NCBI GenBank assembly: GCA_025331435.1
Contig: JAIWNI010000266.1
Location: 1 to 14,669, forward strand
Source: Choanephora cucurbitarum
Taxonomy: Eukaryota; Mucoromycota; Mucoromycetes; Mucorales; Choanephoraceae
Direction of reading: 5' to 3'
DNA length: 14,669 nucleotides
Shown: positions 1 to 8,300 of the stretch, one piece after another
Numbering within the stretch: position 1 is the first letter of the stretch
How the letters are laid out: each line of letters opens with the position of its first letter
Notes under the pieces: model-generated
The model's database searches: none
The model's input: only the letters and a program-made list of their open reading frames with translations
What the model was told of the DNA's origin: nothing
Program-made: the position numbers and the translations under genes

Positions 1-1600
1 AGTAGGTTTTTTAACTTCGTGCAGTAACTATAAAGGTGTACTTACTCTAATCCTAAATGCACTCTCTTATACCGATCATTGTATTCTTATTCAATGATGT
101 ACTTTCAACTGTTAATGAATTAGAATTATTTTAAGCCTTTGTTCTCAATAAATACTTTTTCATACATTCTGATTCGGTTTGGCTTTTTATCCTGATCTCA
201 AGTCTTCATTCATTCATTCATACCAGTTCTTCAAATCGCTTTTTAGAAGTACTGCAATTAGATTCATGCAAGTCCAAGACATTTGCCTATTCTGTCAAAG
301 ATCATCATCTCTTCATTGGTGGTTAGTTATTTTTCTTCCCATCACTGCTCAGATTATACTAAATACTGGCCATTTTTTTAATCCCCCATTTTTTTATTTT
401 TTTTTTCTTTTCTCACCACTATATGCACAGTAAAGGTAAGCTTTATTTTAAAGTAATAGCTACCTCTTCATAAAATTTTTAACCTGCTTTTCAAGTTATA
501 ACATCCTGAAGATCTTGTTGCCTTTCTACAACACGTACACACCTTCTTGCTTTTATTCCTTGGACTAAAAGATGCTTATCGGTTATCGTTTCCAAAGCAT
601 ACCATACTGTTTGCTCTTTCAATGTTTATGATCATCAATGGTACTCTTCTCTGCTACTACCTGTGTTATCCACTTCTGAAGCCAAGTTCTTTTTATATAT
701 ACTGCCACTATTTTGATATCCTCTTCTTGCTACTGTTGACTATATAGCTTTCCATTTGCATTACAATCTTCGTAGATATTTCTCATCTTTGCCTTATTCT
801 AACTAATCCCTCCTTTTAATGCTTGTCTCTGCTGGCTCATCATATAATCGTATCCTATTTAATCCCTTCATCTATTGTATTGCCAGTTGACTAACTCATT
901 TTAACTGTAGAATATCTGCTTCTTTAGTCGCTCTTATTTCTGGTTTATGCTTCCTGTTTACTTACATTGTCTCTTATATCCCATCATGCCTCATATTGTA
1001 TGATTCAAATTGCATATTGCCCATTTGACTCGGTTGACTTCAACTTTTCTTAGCTCTGGTACTCTGAATATGCTTTCTTTTTCTAACTGGAACCATCTGT
1101 CTATATCTACAAGCCTAGATAATCCTACTGCCTGCCATGATGTACTCATCAGTGGATGACCTACTTCAATGTTACATTCTTACCTGCTATTGACTCCTGC
1201 AACACTGGCGTCTCTTGTTTTTATCCATGTAACAAACTTGTATTCCAACTTGACTCTGCTACTTGACTCTGAGGTATATTGCCAAACTGATGGACGCATG
1301 TGATGACTCATTCTGGTGCATAGCTTAGGAATCTTCCGAGCAACGTCGAGAAAGGTGATAAAACTGGTCCTTAAGCTGTAATATGTATTCCATTTCGCGC
1401 GTTTATTTCTTTAGTTGTGGTTTCCGCAAAGATCTACTTCGAATCACTTGCTTCAAGAACAAGATGTACTCATCATTGGTAACAAAGACGCGTCAATGAG
1501 GACGATTCCAACTTTTTTTTAAAAGTGATTCAAGTCTCATCTTTATTCTTTTTTTTCAAATAGGCTATCTATCTACTGTTTCTTCTTCAATATCGCTTCT
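1..1600. other. Gene-free pyrimidine-rich stretch
   Basis: I see no supportable gene here. The plus strand is strikingly rich in T and C over about 1.6 kb, with many short C/T runs. Open frames at 179-433 and 547-747 translate to Phe/Leu/Ser/Tyr-rich, low-complexity peptides, as expected from T-rich DNA rather than from a protein. They lack recognisable motifs or a convincing splice pattern. It may be a decayed repeat or a long upstream or intergenic region. Confidence 0.5.
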
Positions 1601-1623
1601 TGTGTCGACTGTCTACTCTTCTG

Positions 1624-1999
1624 ATGAGTTGTTCTACTGCTCCATGTGCATCGTCTGGTCAAGAGGCTTCAAGAAAAAAAAATAAAAGTTGACCAAGCCA
1701 AGAACAAAAAAATCCAGCTGGGTTTCAAAGCAAAATTGATTCAAGCGGTGAATCTGTCAAGCGTTAGAAGACTCTCTAAAGGCTGCATCCATCATGAAAT
1801 AGCCTACCATCCATCTAGAAATTGCTCTCCAGGGTCAACCAAAAGGCGCATCTGGATCCCCAACGTACCGTTCTATCCGGAAGAACCTAGAGCATCATCC
1901 TAGCTAGTAAAACGAAGGCTGGAATCCATGGTACGCTAAAGAAGTGCCCAAATATGGAATATATAAGGATCTACATTTTAATATAATAAAGAAGCCCTA
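1624..1999 (+). pseudogene. Possible broken coding remnant
   Basis: Composition changes here from T-rich to balanced, and protein-like stretches appear in more than one plus-strand frame. An ATG at 1624 opens a Ser/Cys/Lys peptide that stops just after a run of nine A. A second frame then continues with a basic Lys/Gln/Leu-rich stretch to about 1900. Another frame carries a Gln-Gly-Gln-Pro-Lys-Gly-Ala-Ser-Gly stretch near 1830-1900, and one further frame reads Gly-Trp-Asn-Pro-Trp-Tyr-Ala near 1920. The frame changes fall near A-homopolymers. This fits a decayed gene or an unresolved multi-exon one. I do not recognise the family, and it could be chance. Confidence 0.22.
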
Positions 2000-2250
2000 T
2001 TTGACATTATAAACCCAATAAGCATACCTAAATTTTAAATGACGCTTGATCTTAAGAAGCCCGATATGGCTATTAAACAGAAGAAACACGCCATCGTTCT
2101 AGAAAGGCTTCGAGAAACATGTTCATTCATATACTACAGAATTCATCAACTCTACTCGTTGCCATTATCCCATTGTCCGTCTATATGGCCATTCTCATTG
2201 GATTACAAAGCGTTATTTAAAAAGCTTAAAGCAGTAAAAAAACATGTATT

Positions 2251-2394
2251 GTGCACGGAAAACATGTCTGGTGCACATTTTGGATGTGCATCATACAAGA
2301 TTTCGGCTATGTATGGGCCCTAAATACACATCCATTTTGGATGTGCGGTGTGCACATCCGGATGTGCATCAGACACATCCCATTTGCCGTGGTG
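2251..2394. mobile_element. MITE-like inverted-repeat element, copy 1
   Basis: A stretch of about 140 bp whose two ends are imperfect reverse complements over about 50 bp. The left end starts with CACGG at 2254, and the right end finishes with CCGTG at 2391. Inside, blocks reading GTGCACAT..GGATGTGCA and their complements alternate, including a perfect 18-bp palindrome at 2351-2368. The pentamer ATGTA occurs close to both edges (2244-2248 and 2396-2400) and may be a target-site duplication, though not exactly flush with the inverted repeats. It has no coding capacity of its own, so if mobile it is non-autonomous. A diverged relative lies at 9796-9871. It overlaps the 3' end of gene A. Confidence 0.5.
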
Positions 2395-3308
2395 TATGTA
2401 ACAACCATAGCTCGATTCACTTACCTTGCGATAAACATCAGGTGTTGCCACCTCTACCAACAAGAGGGCATCAGAGCTAACAATGGTCTGCATTTTATGA
2501 GCGTTCATGCAGTACTTAAAAAATTTGCTCTGACCAGTTGCATCTATAATGAGGTTAGCATCGCATTTTAAGTAACGTGAAAGTCTTACCAGTTAGTTGA
2601 AGACGGAATGTTTTTTCCATTGATCGTCTTTCTTTGACGTCTTCAACCTTGTTCAAGCGGCCACTAATTTTGTGCCCTATACGAGCACAAAAGTAGTTTT
2701 GCAAGCACTGGCCCAACGTTGATTGGTTGATGTTGAGCTTCAAGTATTGTTGAGCCAACACTCGAAGCTCGCCATCAACTTCTTCAGTAGCCGCACTGTA
2801 GTATTCTTGGCCAATTTTTTTATTTGTAACGACTTGCATCCGTTCAGCTACAACGCGTTCCAACTCAGAAGGGTTGGAACGGTAAAAGTTCAAAGCTATT
2901 GATATCTTAATATAACGTACATCTTGTAAAATTAGTGCTTACCGTGAAGACATGCTTCAGACAAATAACTTTTACGATGACCTTTTTGAAGATCATCATC
3001 GCCATCATGATCGCCATTAGCTATCGAACCAAGCCATTCTTCAAAGGAGTTATCCTTGACTTCATTTGTGTCCGATACACACTCTCCAAGTGTAGAGCAA
3101 ATAAGTACTTTATTTTCTTTGAAAGAAATTAAAGAAAATAACTATAAACTTCAAATGTCTTACCTGTACTAAGCCCTTTAAGAAGCTTAAAAAGCTTATT
3201 AACCTTAAGGGCTGCTTTCTTCGTTTTGACACATTTGATAACTTTAGCAAAGCTTGTGTCAATCTTACGATCGATGGTTTCTTTGTCGATGGAAATGTTT
3301 GAGTTCAT
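2320..3308 (-). CDS. Gene A: unknown protein, four exons, 3' end inside MITE
   Basis: I do not recognise this protein. The proposed exons are 3308-3164, 3116-2943, 2895-2590 and 2543-2425. Introns of 47, 47 and 46 nt all have GTAAG donors and AG acceptors and are all phase 1; the first contains an in-frame stop, and the last has a GCTAAC branch site. The start is the first ATG, after a pyrimidine-rich leader. The first 48 residues are Lys-rich and probably helical. Exon 2 has an acidic Gly/Asp patch, and exon 3 (residues 107-208) is charged and helical. After residue 248 comes a consensus donor (GTAAGT at 2424), but no acceptor is visible within about 60 nt; the MITE-like element begins 30 nt on. 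Read-through adds 34 residues, mostly element-encoded, to a stop at 2320 (282 residues total). An acceptor 9 nt later in exon 2 (ending at 3108) would keep frame. The exon chain is well supported; the C-terminus is not. Confidence 0.6.
2351..2368. repeat. Perfect 18-bp palindrome
   Basis: TGCACATCCGGATGTGCA is identical to its own reverse complement. It sits within the right half of the MITE-like element and is built from the GGATGTGCA block that recurs throughout the element. It could form a cruciform or bind a dimeric protein; most likely it is simply part of the element's nested inverted-repeat structure. Confidence 0.8.
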
Positions 3309-3612
3309 TGTGTTATTAAAGTAAAAGAGAAAGAAATAAAAAAAAAGTTTTCAGTTCACGTTTAAGCAAACAGATTAACAGTCACAGGCTTTGTGTGGCT
3401 TTTGTAGTCTCATGCAACGCATTGTTCGGTGTATATTCGATTTACTTTAAACCAACAATCTCTTTCATCCGCTCATATTTATCAATTCTTTATAACCTAA
3501 AGAGAGATACAATCTGAGCATGATAAATTAAATCTGCGAGAGTCGTAACAGTTACATTCTTCTTGAGGATGTAAACGTCCAACACAACAACTTTATTCGA
3601 ATATATATATAC
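3309..3612. promoter_or_regulatory. Upstream region of gene A
   Basis: About 300 bp between the gene A start codon and the tandem array. On the minus strand the 60 nt before the ATG are T/C-rich, as in many fungal leaders, and contain A/T-rich stretches that could serve a TATA role. I cannot point to a single convincing TATA box. An alternating AT run at 3602-3611 touches the first unit of the array. Any promoter placement is inferred from position only. Confidence 0.3.
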
Positions 3613-4738
3613 CATCTATACTCCACCCCTCATACAAGCTATAGGCGGGTCATTTTTAGCTGTATTTTTTTTGAGTACGTACGTACTAATTCGAATAGCA
3701 CTTGCTATAATGCTCCAATCTCGACGGGAATGGTTGTAAATGACTTCTATGAGTCCTGCGCACATGCTGAAATGCAATTGGCATGATCGCTTTAGGTATA
3801 GGTGATCATCCATACTCTACCCCTCATACAAGCTATAGGCGGGTCATTTTTAGCTGTATTTTTTTTGAGTACGTACGTACTAATTTGAATAGCACTTGCT
3901 ATAATGCTCCAATCTCGACGGGAATGGTTGTAAATGACTTCTATGAGTCCTGCGCACATGCTGAAATGCAATTGGCATGATCGCTTTAGGTATAGGTGAT
4001 CATCCATACTCTACCCCTCATACAAGCTATAGGCGGGTCATTTTTAGCTGTATTTTTTTTGAGTACGTACGTACTAATTTGAATAGCACTTGCTATAATG
4101 CTCCAATCTCGACGGGAATGGTTGTAAATGACTTCTATGAGTCCTGCGCACATGCTGAAATGCAATTGGCATGGTCGCTTTAGGTATAGGTGATCATCTA
4201 TACTCTACCCCTCATACAAGCTATAGGCGGGTCATTTTTAGCTGTATTTTTTTTGAGTACGTACGTACTAATTTGAATAGCACTTGCTATAATGCTCCAA
4301 TCTCGACGGGAATGGTTGTAAATGACTTCTATGAGTCCTGCGCACATGCTGAAATGCAATTGGCATGATCGCTTTAGGTATAGGTGATCATCCATACTCT
4401 ACCCCTCATACAAGCTATAGGCGGGTCATTTTTAGCTGTATTTTTTTTGAGTACGTACGTACTAATTTGAATAGCACTTGCTATAATGCTCCAATCTCGA
4501 CGGGAATGGTTGTAAATGACTTCTATGAGTCCTGCGCACATGCTGAAATGCAATTGGCATGATCGCTTTAGGTATAGGTGATCATCCATACTCTACCCCT
4601 CATACAAGCTATAGGCGGGTCATTTTTAGCTGTATTTTTTTTGAGTACGTACGTACTAATTTGAATAGCACTTGCTATAATGCTCCAATCTCGACGGGAA
4701 TGGTTGTAAATGACTTCTATGAGTCCTGCGCACATGCT
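3613..4738. repeat. 194-bp tandem repeat array, 5.8 copies
   Basis: Five full copies and one 156-bp partial copy, in direct orientation and in register: about 3613, 3807, 4001, 4195, 4389 and 4583. The copies are nearly identical. The only differences I see are transitions: three in copy 1 (3617, 3623, 3692) and two around the copy 3/4 junction (4174, 4199); there are no indels. Each unit carries a 14-bp palindrome (AGTACGTACGTACT), a dyad ATAGCA-CT-TGCTAT, and a wider dyad ATGATC/GATCAT. The period is not a multiple of three, so the 65-71 residue open frames on both strands are by-products and change frame in every copy. This looks like a recently amplified or homogenised mini-satellite; function unknown. 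Confidence 0.97.
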
Positions 4739-4994
4739 CAAGTTAAAAAATCCGAATTGTGATAGAACAGGTAATCTTCTTTCTTCGCATCCTTTATCGG
4801 ATACATTGGGTAATAAACGATTTTATTTTTGATACTTCATGCCAATGTACATTTGGCGTTAAATGAATGTGTATAGAGTGTAGCTAAGCAGTTGCTTCAT
4901 CCATAGGATTGACCGTATTGTAAAAAAGGTCAAACTAATTGTAAAAGCAAAGTGTATATGGTATCTTTGTAAAAAATTAAAAAGTAGCAAAAAT
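4739..4994. other. Spacer between array and tRNA-like unit
   Basis: AT-rich spacer with no open frame of note and no further copy of the 194-bp unit. The array breaks off sharply after GCGCACATGCT, and the following sequence shows no decayed repeat. I see nothing functional apart from the T-run that would end the tRNA-like transcript on the minus strand. Confidence 0.5.
4989..4993 (-). terminator. Pol III T-run behind tRNA-like unit
   Basis: On the minus strand five T residues follow the 3' end of the tRNA-like unit within two bases, as expected for RNA polymerase III termination. They lie in the loop region of a hairpin whose arms (GTAGCAA / TTGCTAC, 4984-5000) include the 3' acceptor strand of the tRNA-like unit. 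Confidence 0.4.
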
Positions 4995-5067
4995 TGCTAC
5001 GCGGAGGATTCGAACCCAAAACCTTTTTTGTTTTTGCAACTGTCGCTTCCAATTAAGCTAAAGAAGC
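4995..5067 (-). pseudogene. tRNA-Cys(GCA)-like pol III unit, probably degenerate
   Basis: Seventy-three nucleotides with canonical internal promoter elements. The A box TAGCTTAATTGG fits TRGCNNARNNGG, and the B box GGTTCGAATCC is a perfect consensus match. They are separated by 32 nt, the spacing of an intronless tRNA. The D stem GCTT/AAGC is complete, and a TTGCAAA loop would present anticodon GCA (Cys). Against a working tRNA: the anticodon stem does not pair, the T stem pairs in only three of five positions, and the acceptor stem in about five of seven (one a G-U). A T-run follows immediately. Best read as a tRNA pseudogene or the head of a tRNA-derived short interspersed element still carrying a pol III promoter. 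Confidence 0.5.
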
Positions 5068-5344
5068 GGATTGACTTATTCTAAAAATGGGTCTTAGAAA
5101 CAAACACAAACATTAGTTTTTTTAGAACTTTTACAGTAATTTCAAAGCTCAGTTCATATCGTTATAAGCAATGTATTGTATCATACAAGTAACATACACA
5201 TACCAGCATCTTAGAGTAGCTTTGATGTAGTCCATAGTCATTTTCTTGAAAAGTTGAAATATATCACCTTGAATTTTTCCAAGTCGAAAAACAACCATTT
5301 TTCAATCGGCGTTTTGGAGGCCTAAATCGCTGACCTCGGGGATT

Positions 5345-5428
5345 TTAAAATATGCATTCGAATCAGAAAACGAAGGGCTTTCAGATGAGCCAAAAAAATC
5401 TCGCTGACCCGCAAAAAATTCCTGTACT
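5345..5428. repeat. 84-bp direct repeat, copy 1
   Basis: Matches 5528-5611 over 84 bp with a single mismatch (position 5376 versus 5559), offset 183 bp. It contains TATGCATTCGAATCAG and a CTCGCTGACCCG block. The segment just upstream also has a CGCTGACCTCGGGG block resembling CGCTGACCCG, so the unit itself may have arisen by internal duplication. It is non-coding as far as I can see; probably part of a dispersed genomic repeat. Confidence 0.9.
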
Positions 5429-5467
5429 ATGTTGTTTCTCCTAACCCTGAATATTTTTATTTCATTC

Positions 5468-5489
5468 TCGTCTCGCCTTCGGCTTCGCC
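5468..5489. repeat. GC-rich 22-mer box, copy 1
   Basis: A GC-rich box starting TCGTCTCGCC, in otherwise AT-rich DNA. It contains short overlapping hairpins (CGGC-TTC-GCCG and GCC-TTC-GGC). The whole 22-mer recurs exactly at 5669-5690, and its first ten bases recur at 5504-5513. It follows the 84-bp repeat in both copies, so it belongs to the same duplicated block. Confidence 0.85.
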
Positions 5490-5527
5490 GATTTATTTCC
5501 TTCTCGTCTCGCCTAAGCCTTCTCCTA

Positions 5528-5611
5528 TTAAAATATGCATTCGAATCAGAAAACGAAGGTCTTTCAGATGAGCCAAAAAAATCTCGCTGACCCGCAAAAA
5601 ATTCCTGTACT
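5528..5611. repeat. 84-bp direct repeat, copy 2
   Basis: Second copy of the 84-bp unit at 5345-5428. As with copy 1, a diverged spacer and then the GC-rich box follow. The spacer differs between copies (box offset 201 bp against 183 bp for the 84-mer), so the linking sequence has gained or lost about 18 bp while the two end blocks stayed nearly identical. Confidence 0.9.
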
Positions 5612-5668
5612 CTTATACGTATTGTTGTATGTTGAACCTTTACCCTGATTTTCTTGTTTATTATCTTA

Positions 5669-5690
5669 TCGTCTCGCCTTCGGCTTCGCC
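5669..5690. repeat. GC-rich 22-mer box, copy 2
   Basis: Exact copy of the box at 5468-5489, again downstream of an 84-bp repeat. The next bases (TAAGGC) extend the local self-complementarity with GCCTTCGGC. Confidence 0.85.
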
Positions 5691-5721
5691 TAAGGCATCC
5701 CTTTTATTAGTATCCTCGCTT

Positions 5722-5723
<2 letters not shown>

Positions 5724-5765
<42 letters not shown>
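5724..5765. repeat. Homopolymer tract, 42 T
   Basis: An uninterrupted run of 42 T on the plus strand, about 34 bp after the last GC-rich box. Read on the minus strand it is a poly(A) run, which could mark the 3' end of a retroposed sequence; no matching body or target-site duplication is evident. The exact length in an assembly is unreliable for such a tract. Confidence 0.9.
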
Positions 5766-6885
5766 CTCGCATTTTTTATCTTTATTCTGTCTCACATTCC
5801 TTATCTTATATATTGTATCTAATTGTCCTGTACAATAAATCATATTTACTAATTTTTGTTTCAATATCCATTTTATTATATCTATTTGTATATGACAACT
5901 TAAGATTTACAGTAATTGACTACTTTTTTCCTAATTTTATACACTTTTTTTCTGCTATTTAATATGTTTTTTTTAATACTTATAAGCTCAAAATATGTCA
6001 AATGTCTATATTGATGAAAAGTTTGGCCTTTAGAAAACTACCATGTCCTGAAACTAAGATTTTTAATACTATTAAAAACCAAGACATAAATGACATGCAC
6101 GCTGGCTTAAGAAGGAAGATAATGTTTATGTTTCATGTGTCCAACCCCCGTGTTCTAGTTTTTTGACCCCAGATTTTACCATGAGAGCTATTTGAAGAAG
6201 AACAAATGAGAAAACTGTACTTTTTTTAACGTATGTATGCTAAGGAGATTTAGAGATATCTCTGTGTCAAGTTTGAAGTCGATCGGTGATGATGAGATTC
6301 CTGAACTTTTTTTCATGTCGAAAAAAATAAAGACCAATAGTTAACCAGCTAAACAATTCTCTTAGAAAAAAAGGCGAGTTTTTTCTTGGATTGAAAAGGG
6401 TCTATTCTCAATAGAGAACGTCAGAATTTGAGTAATTTTGAATGAGACATGAACAGCGAATAGAATAAAGGTGGGAGTTGATCAAATCATAAAAGGAAGA
6501 GAAATTATCTAAAAAGAAAATCAGCAAAAAGGACAGGATCATAGTAAGATCTTTAAGAAGCAGATAGTTCATACGAAAACAACCTTTTAATCCTTAGATT
6601 TTTAAAACTTGTATTACTTATCATTCAGAAAGTAGATCTCTTTGTAAAGAATGAATCAGATGAGTAGGCAGGTGATGTGAAATTGCTAATAAAACGGCCG
6701 TTGTTATAGTCGTCATGTAGGTTAATAACAAAGTGATATAATCGAATGTTTAATCTACATAGTCAACTTGATCACTGCTTTTAGATTATTGATCTTACGC
6801 CATCATCACGCCCATCCACTTTTTGTATTCTTTCTCCAAGCTTTCCTTAAGATACGAAACTTGTTATTTTTCAATTGAAATAACA
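5766..6885. other. AT-rich region without a clear gene
   Basis: No convincing coding sequence on either strand. It holds a perfect short hairpin at 6060-6078 (TTTTTAAT-ACT-ATTAAAAA) and the dispersed repeat at 6269-6332. The surrounding purine-rich plus strand resembles that around the other repeat copy near 9966, so much of this may be old repeat sequence. Confidence 0.4.
6269..6332. repeat. Dispersed repeat, copy 1
   Basis: Shares AAGTTTGAAGT, GATC, GATGAT and a terminal block ACTTTTTTT-CATGTCGAA followed by A-rich sequence and ATAAAG with 9966-10045, in the same order and orientation. Point differences and a 12-bp gap show these are old diverged copies. In either copy the frame is soon broken by stops, so it is not coding now. 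Confidence 0.6.
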
Positions 6886-7140
6886 TCAGTGTTTTTTGAG
6901 TAGAGAGTATTCAATATAGAATTGTGTGTGCTCTTTAAAAAATACATTCTTAGCTGTTGAATATATCCCTCCAAATGAGAGTATGGGTTGATCCATTTGT
7001 TCTTTGTTGAGCTTATAACCTAATGCTCTACATTCTATTCCAATGCCTCTCTCCAATACCAACGCAACCAATGCATCTGAACTTATCGGAAAGTATCTAC
7101 TACAACGGCCTTCTGTACATATAAAAGCCGAAAGATCCAT
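6886..7140 (-). CDS. Uncertain small ORF, 84 residues
   Basis: An ATG-started open frame of 84 residues with a balanced amino-acid composition (Met-Asp-Leu start; Ser-Ser-Asp-Ala-Leu-Val and Gly-Ile-Gly-Ile-Glu stretches) and a few Cys, unlike the low-complexity chance frames nearby. An upstream in-frame stop lies a few codons before the ATG. No family is recognised and no flanking exon could be joined with confidence. It may be one exon of a multi-exon gene, a remnant, or chance. Confidence 0.22.
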   Translation of the reverse strand: MDLSAFICTEGRCSRYFPISSDALVALVLERGIGIECRALGYKLNKEQMDQPILSFGGIYSTAKNVFFKEHTQFYIEYSLLKKH

Positions 7141-8300
7141 ATGTTTATCTCGGTTGCACAACTTTTCATCCGCTTATGTATGATAATAGTTTCCATAAAG
7201 ACAACGACAACGATAATTGAACTCCTTTTTTAAAAAACTATTAACACAACTGGTATATATACATCTCTATAACTTAGCTTTCAGCGGGTACTAGTACTTG
7301 TACATGTATGGAAAGCAGCGTTGAGTTGTGTTGTGTTTCAAGGTTGACTTTGGTTCAAGTGTGAAGGATTGGCCACTGACCAGAATTAGGAAACGTATTG
7401 TTATTAACAAGTGATTCGATATAGAAAGCTGACACGTCTTATGATGATTACCGAGGCAATAGTAAAAGTGATGCAACTATTGGGTAGTTGAACGAGAAGA
7501 TAAGCATACGTTTTACTGAGCGTAAATTGGTGTTGTGAACTCGAGATAAGTTTAGGCATACTCTAAAAGGGTCAATCATATAAGGGTTGCCGGTTTTTTA
7601 GAGCTAATCCCATTGCTAATTGCTAAGATTTCAAGGTGTAGGTAAACGGTTTAAACATAAAGTAAATAGCATAAGAAGGGAAAGAAAAAAAAAGTTAATC
7701 GAACTAGGTTGGAAGCCAAGGTGAACGCAGTTTGAAAACAAATTAAATCTTATAAACTGTTTTCATTGGCTTATAAAAGTAGATCATTCTAGATCGATGT
7801 CTCGCAACTGATACATTTCACCATAAAAGGTATACGAACTTATATACATTCCAAAAATACTGTAAATACTATTCAATATGTTGTTCATTAAAACTATGAA
7901 ACGAAAACCAGATGATATTGATAAAAAAAAAGGCTCATATATTTAATAAATAATAAGTGTAAAAAGGAGAAGAAAAAATAAAAAAGGCAAAAGAAGCAAA
8001 GTTCAAAACAATAGATCTATGGATAAGGCCACTGATCTACAACTCATTCAACTCAATGGTTGAAATCAATCCATGCGACTATTTTTAAGGCAATTAGTGA
8101 CAAAATAAATATGATGCTAAATCAAATACATACGGTCTTTTGTTGGCAGAGCTTGATGAAGAAGGGCTTTCTTCAAATGCTTCAGGTGTCAAGGTTGCTG
8201 GTAGTAGCATTCGTGGAGGTTCTTGTGTTTGCACCTCTTGGGCCCTTTGCTTATCCAACTAAAGCCAACTATCAATACATACATTTAATTTTAATACTCT
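7141..8300. other. Intergenic region without a clear gene
   Basis: AT-rich with A-rich patches around 7680-7700 and 7920-7990. The open frames seen (for example 7291-7476 minus) are short and lack motifs. The stretch just below 8301 is the 3' flank of gene B on the minus strand. A plus-strand frame at 8060-8413 overlaps the end of gene B and is not supported. Confidence 0.4.

Noticed and set aside
179..747. Two hydrophobic open frames resembling membrane proteins
   Set aside because: Phe/Leu/Tyr/Ser-rich translation is expected from T-rich DNA; no motifs, no splice partners, and one lacks a clear ATG start.
3613..4738. Possible CRISPR array
   Set aside because: The unit is repeated in full with no variable spacers, the period is 194 bp, and the genome is eukaryotic.
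3616..4762. A series of 65-71 codon open frames on both strands, spaced 194 bp apart
   Set aside because: They are the same repeat unit read again in each copy; the 194-bp period shifts frame each time, and both strands are open equally, so they are not genes.
5629..5864. Open frames with poly-Phe or poly-Lys
   Set aside because: They exist only because of the 42-T tract and have no other protein-like content.
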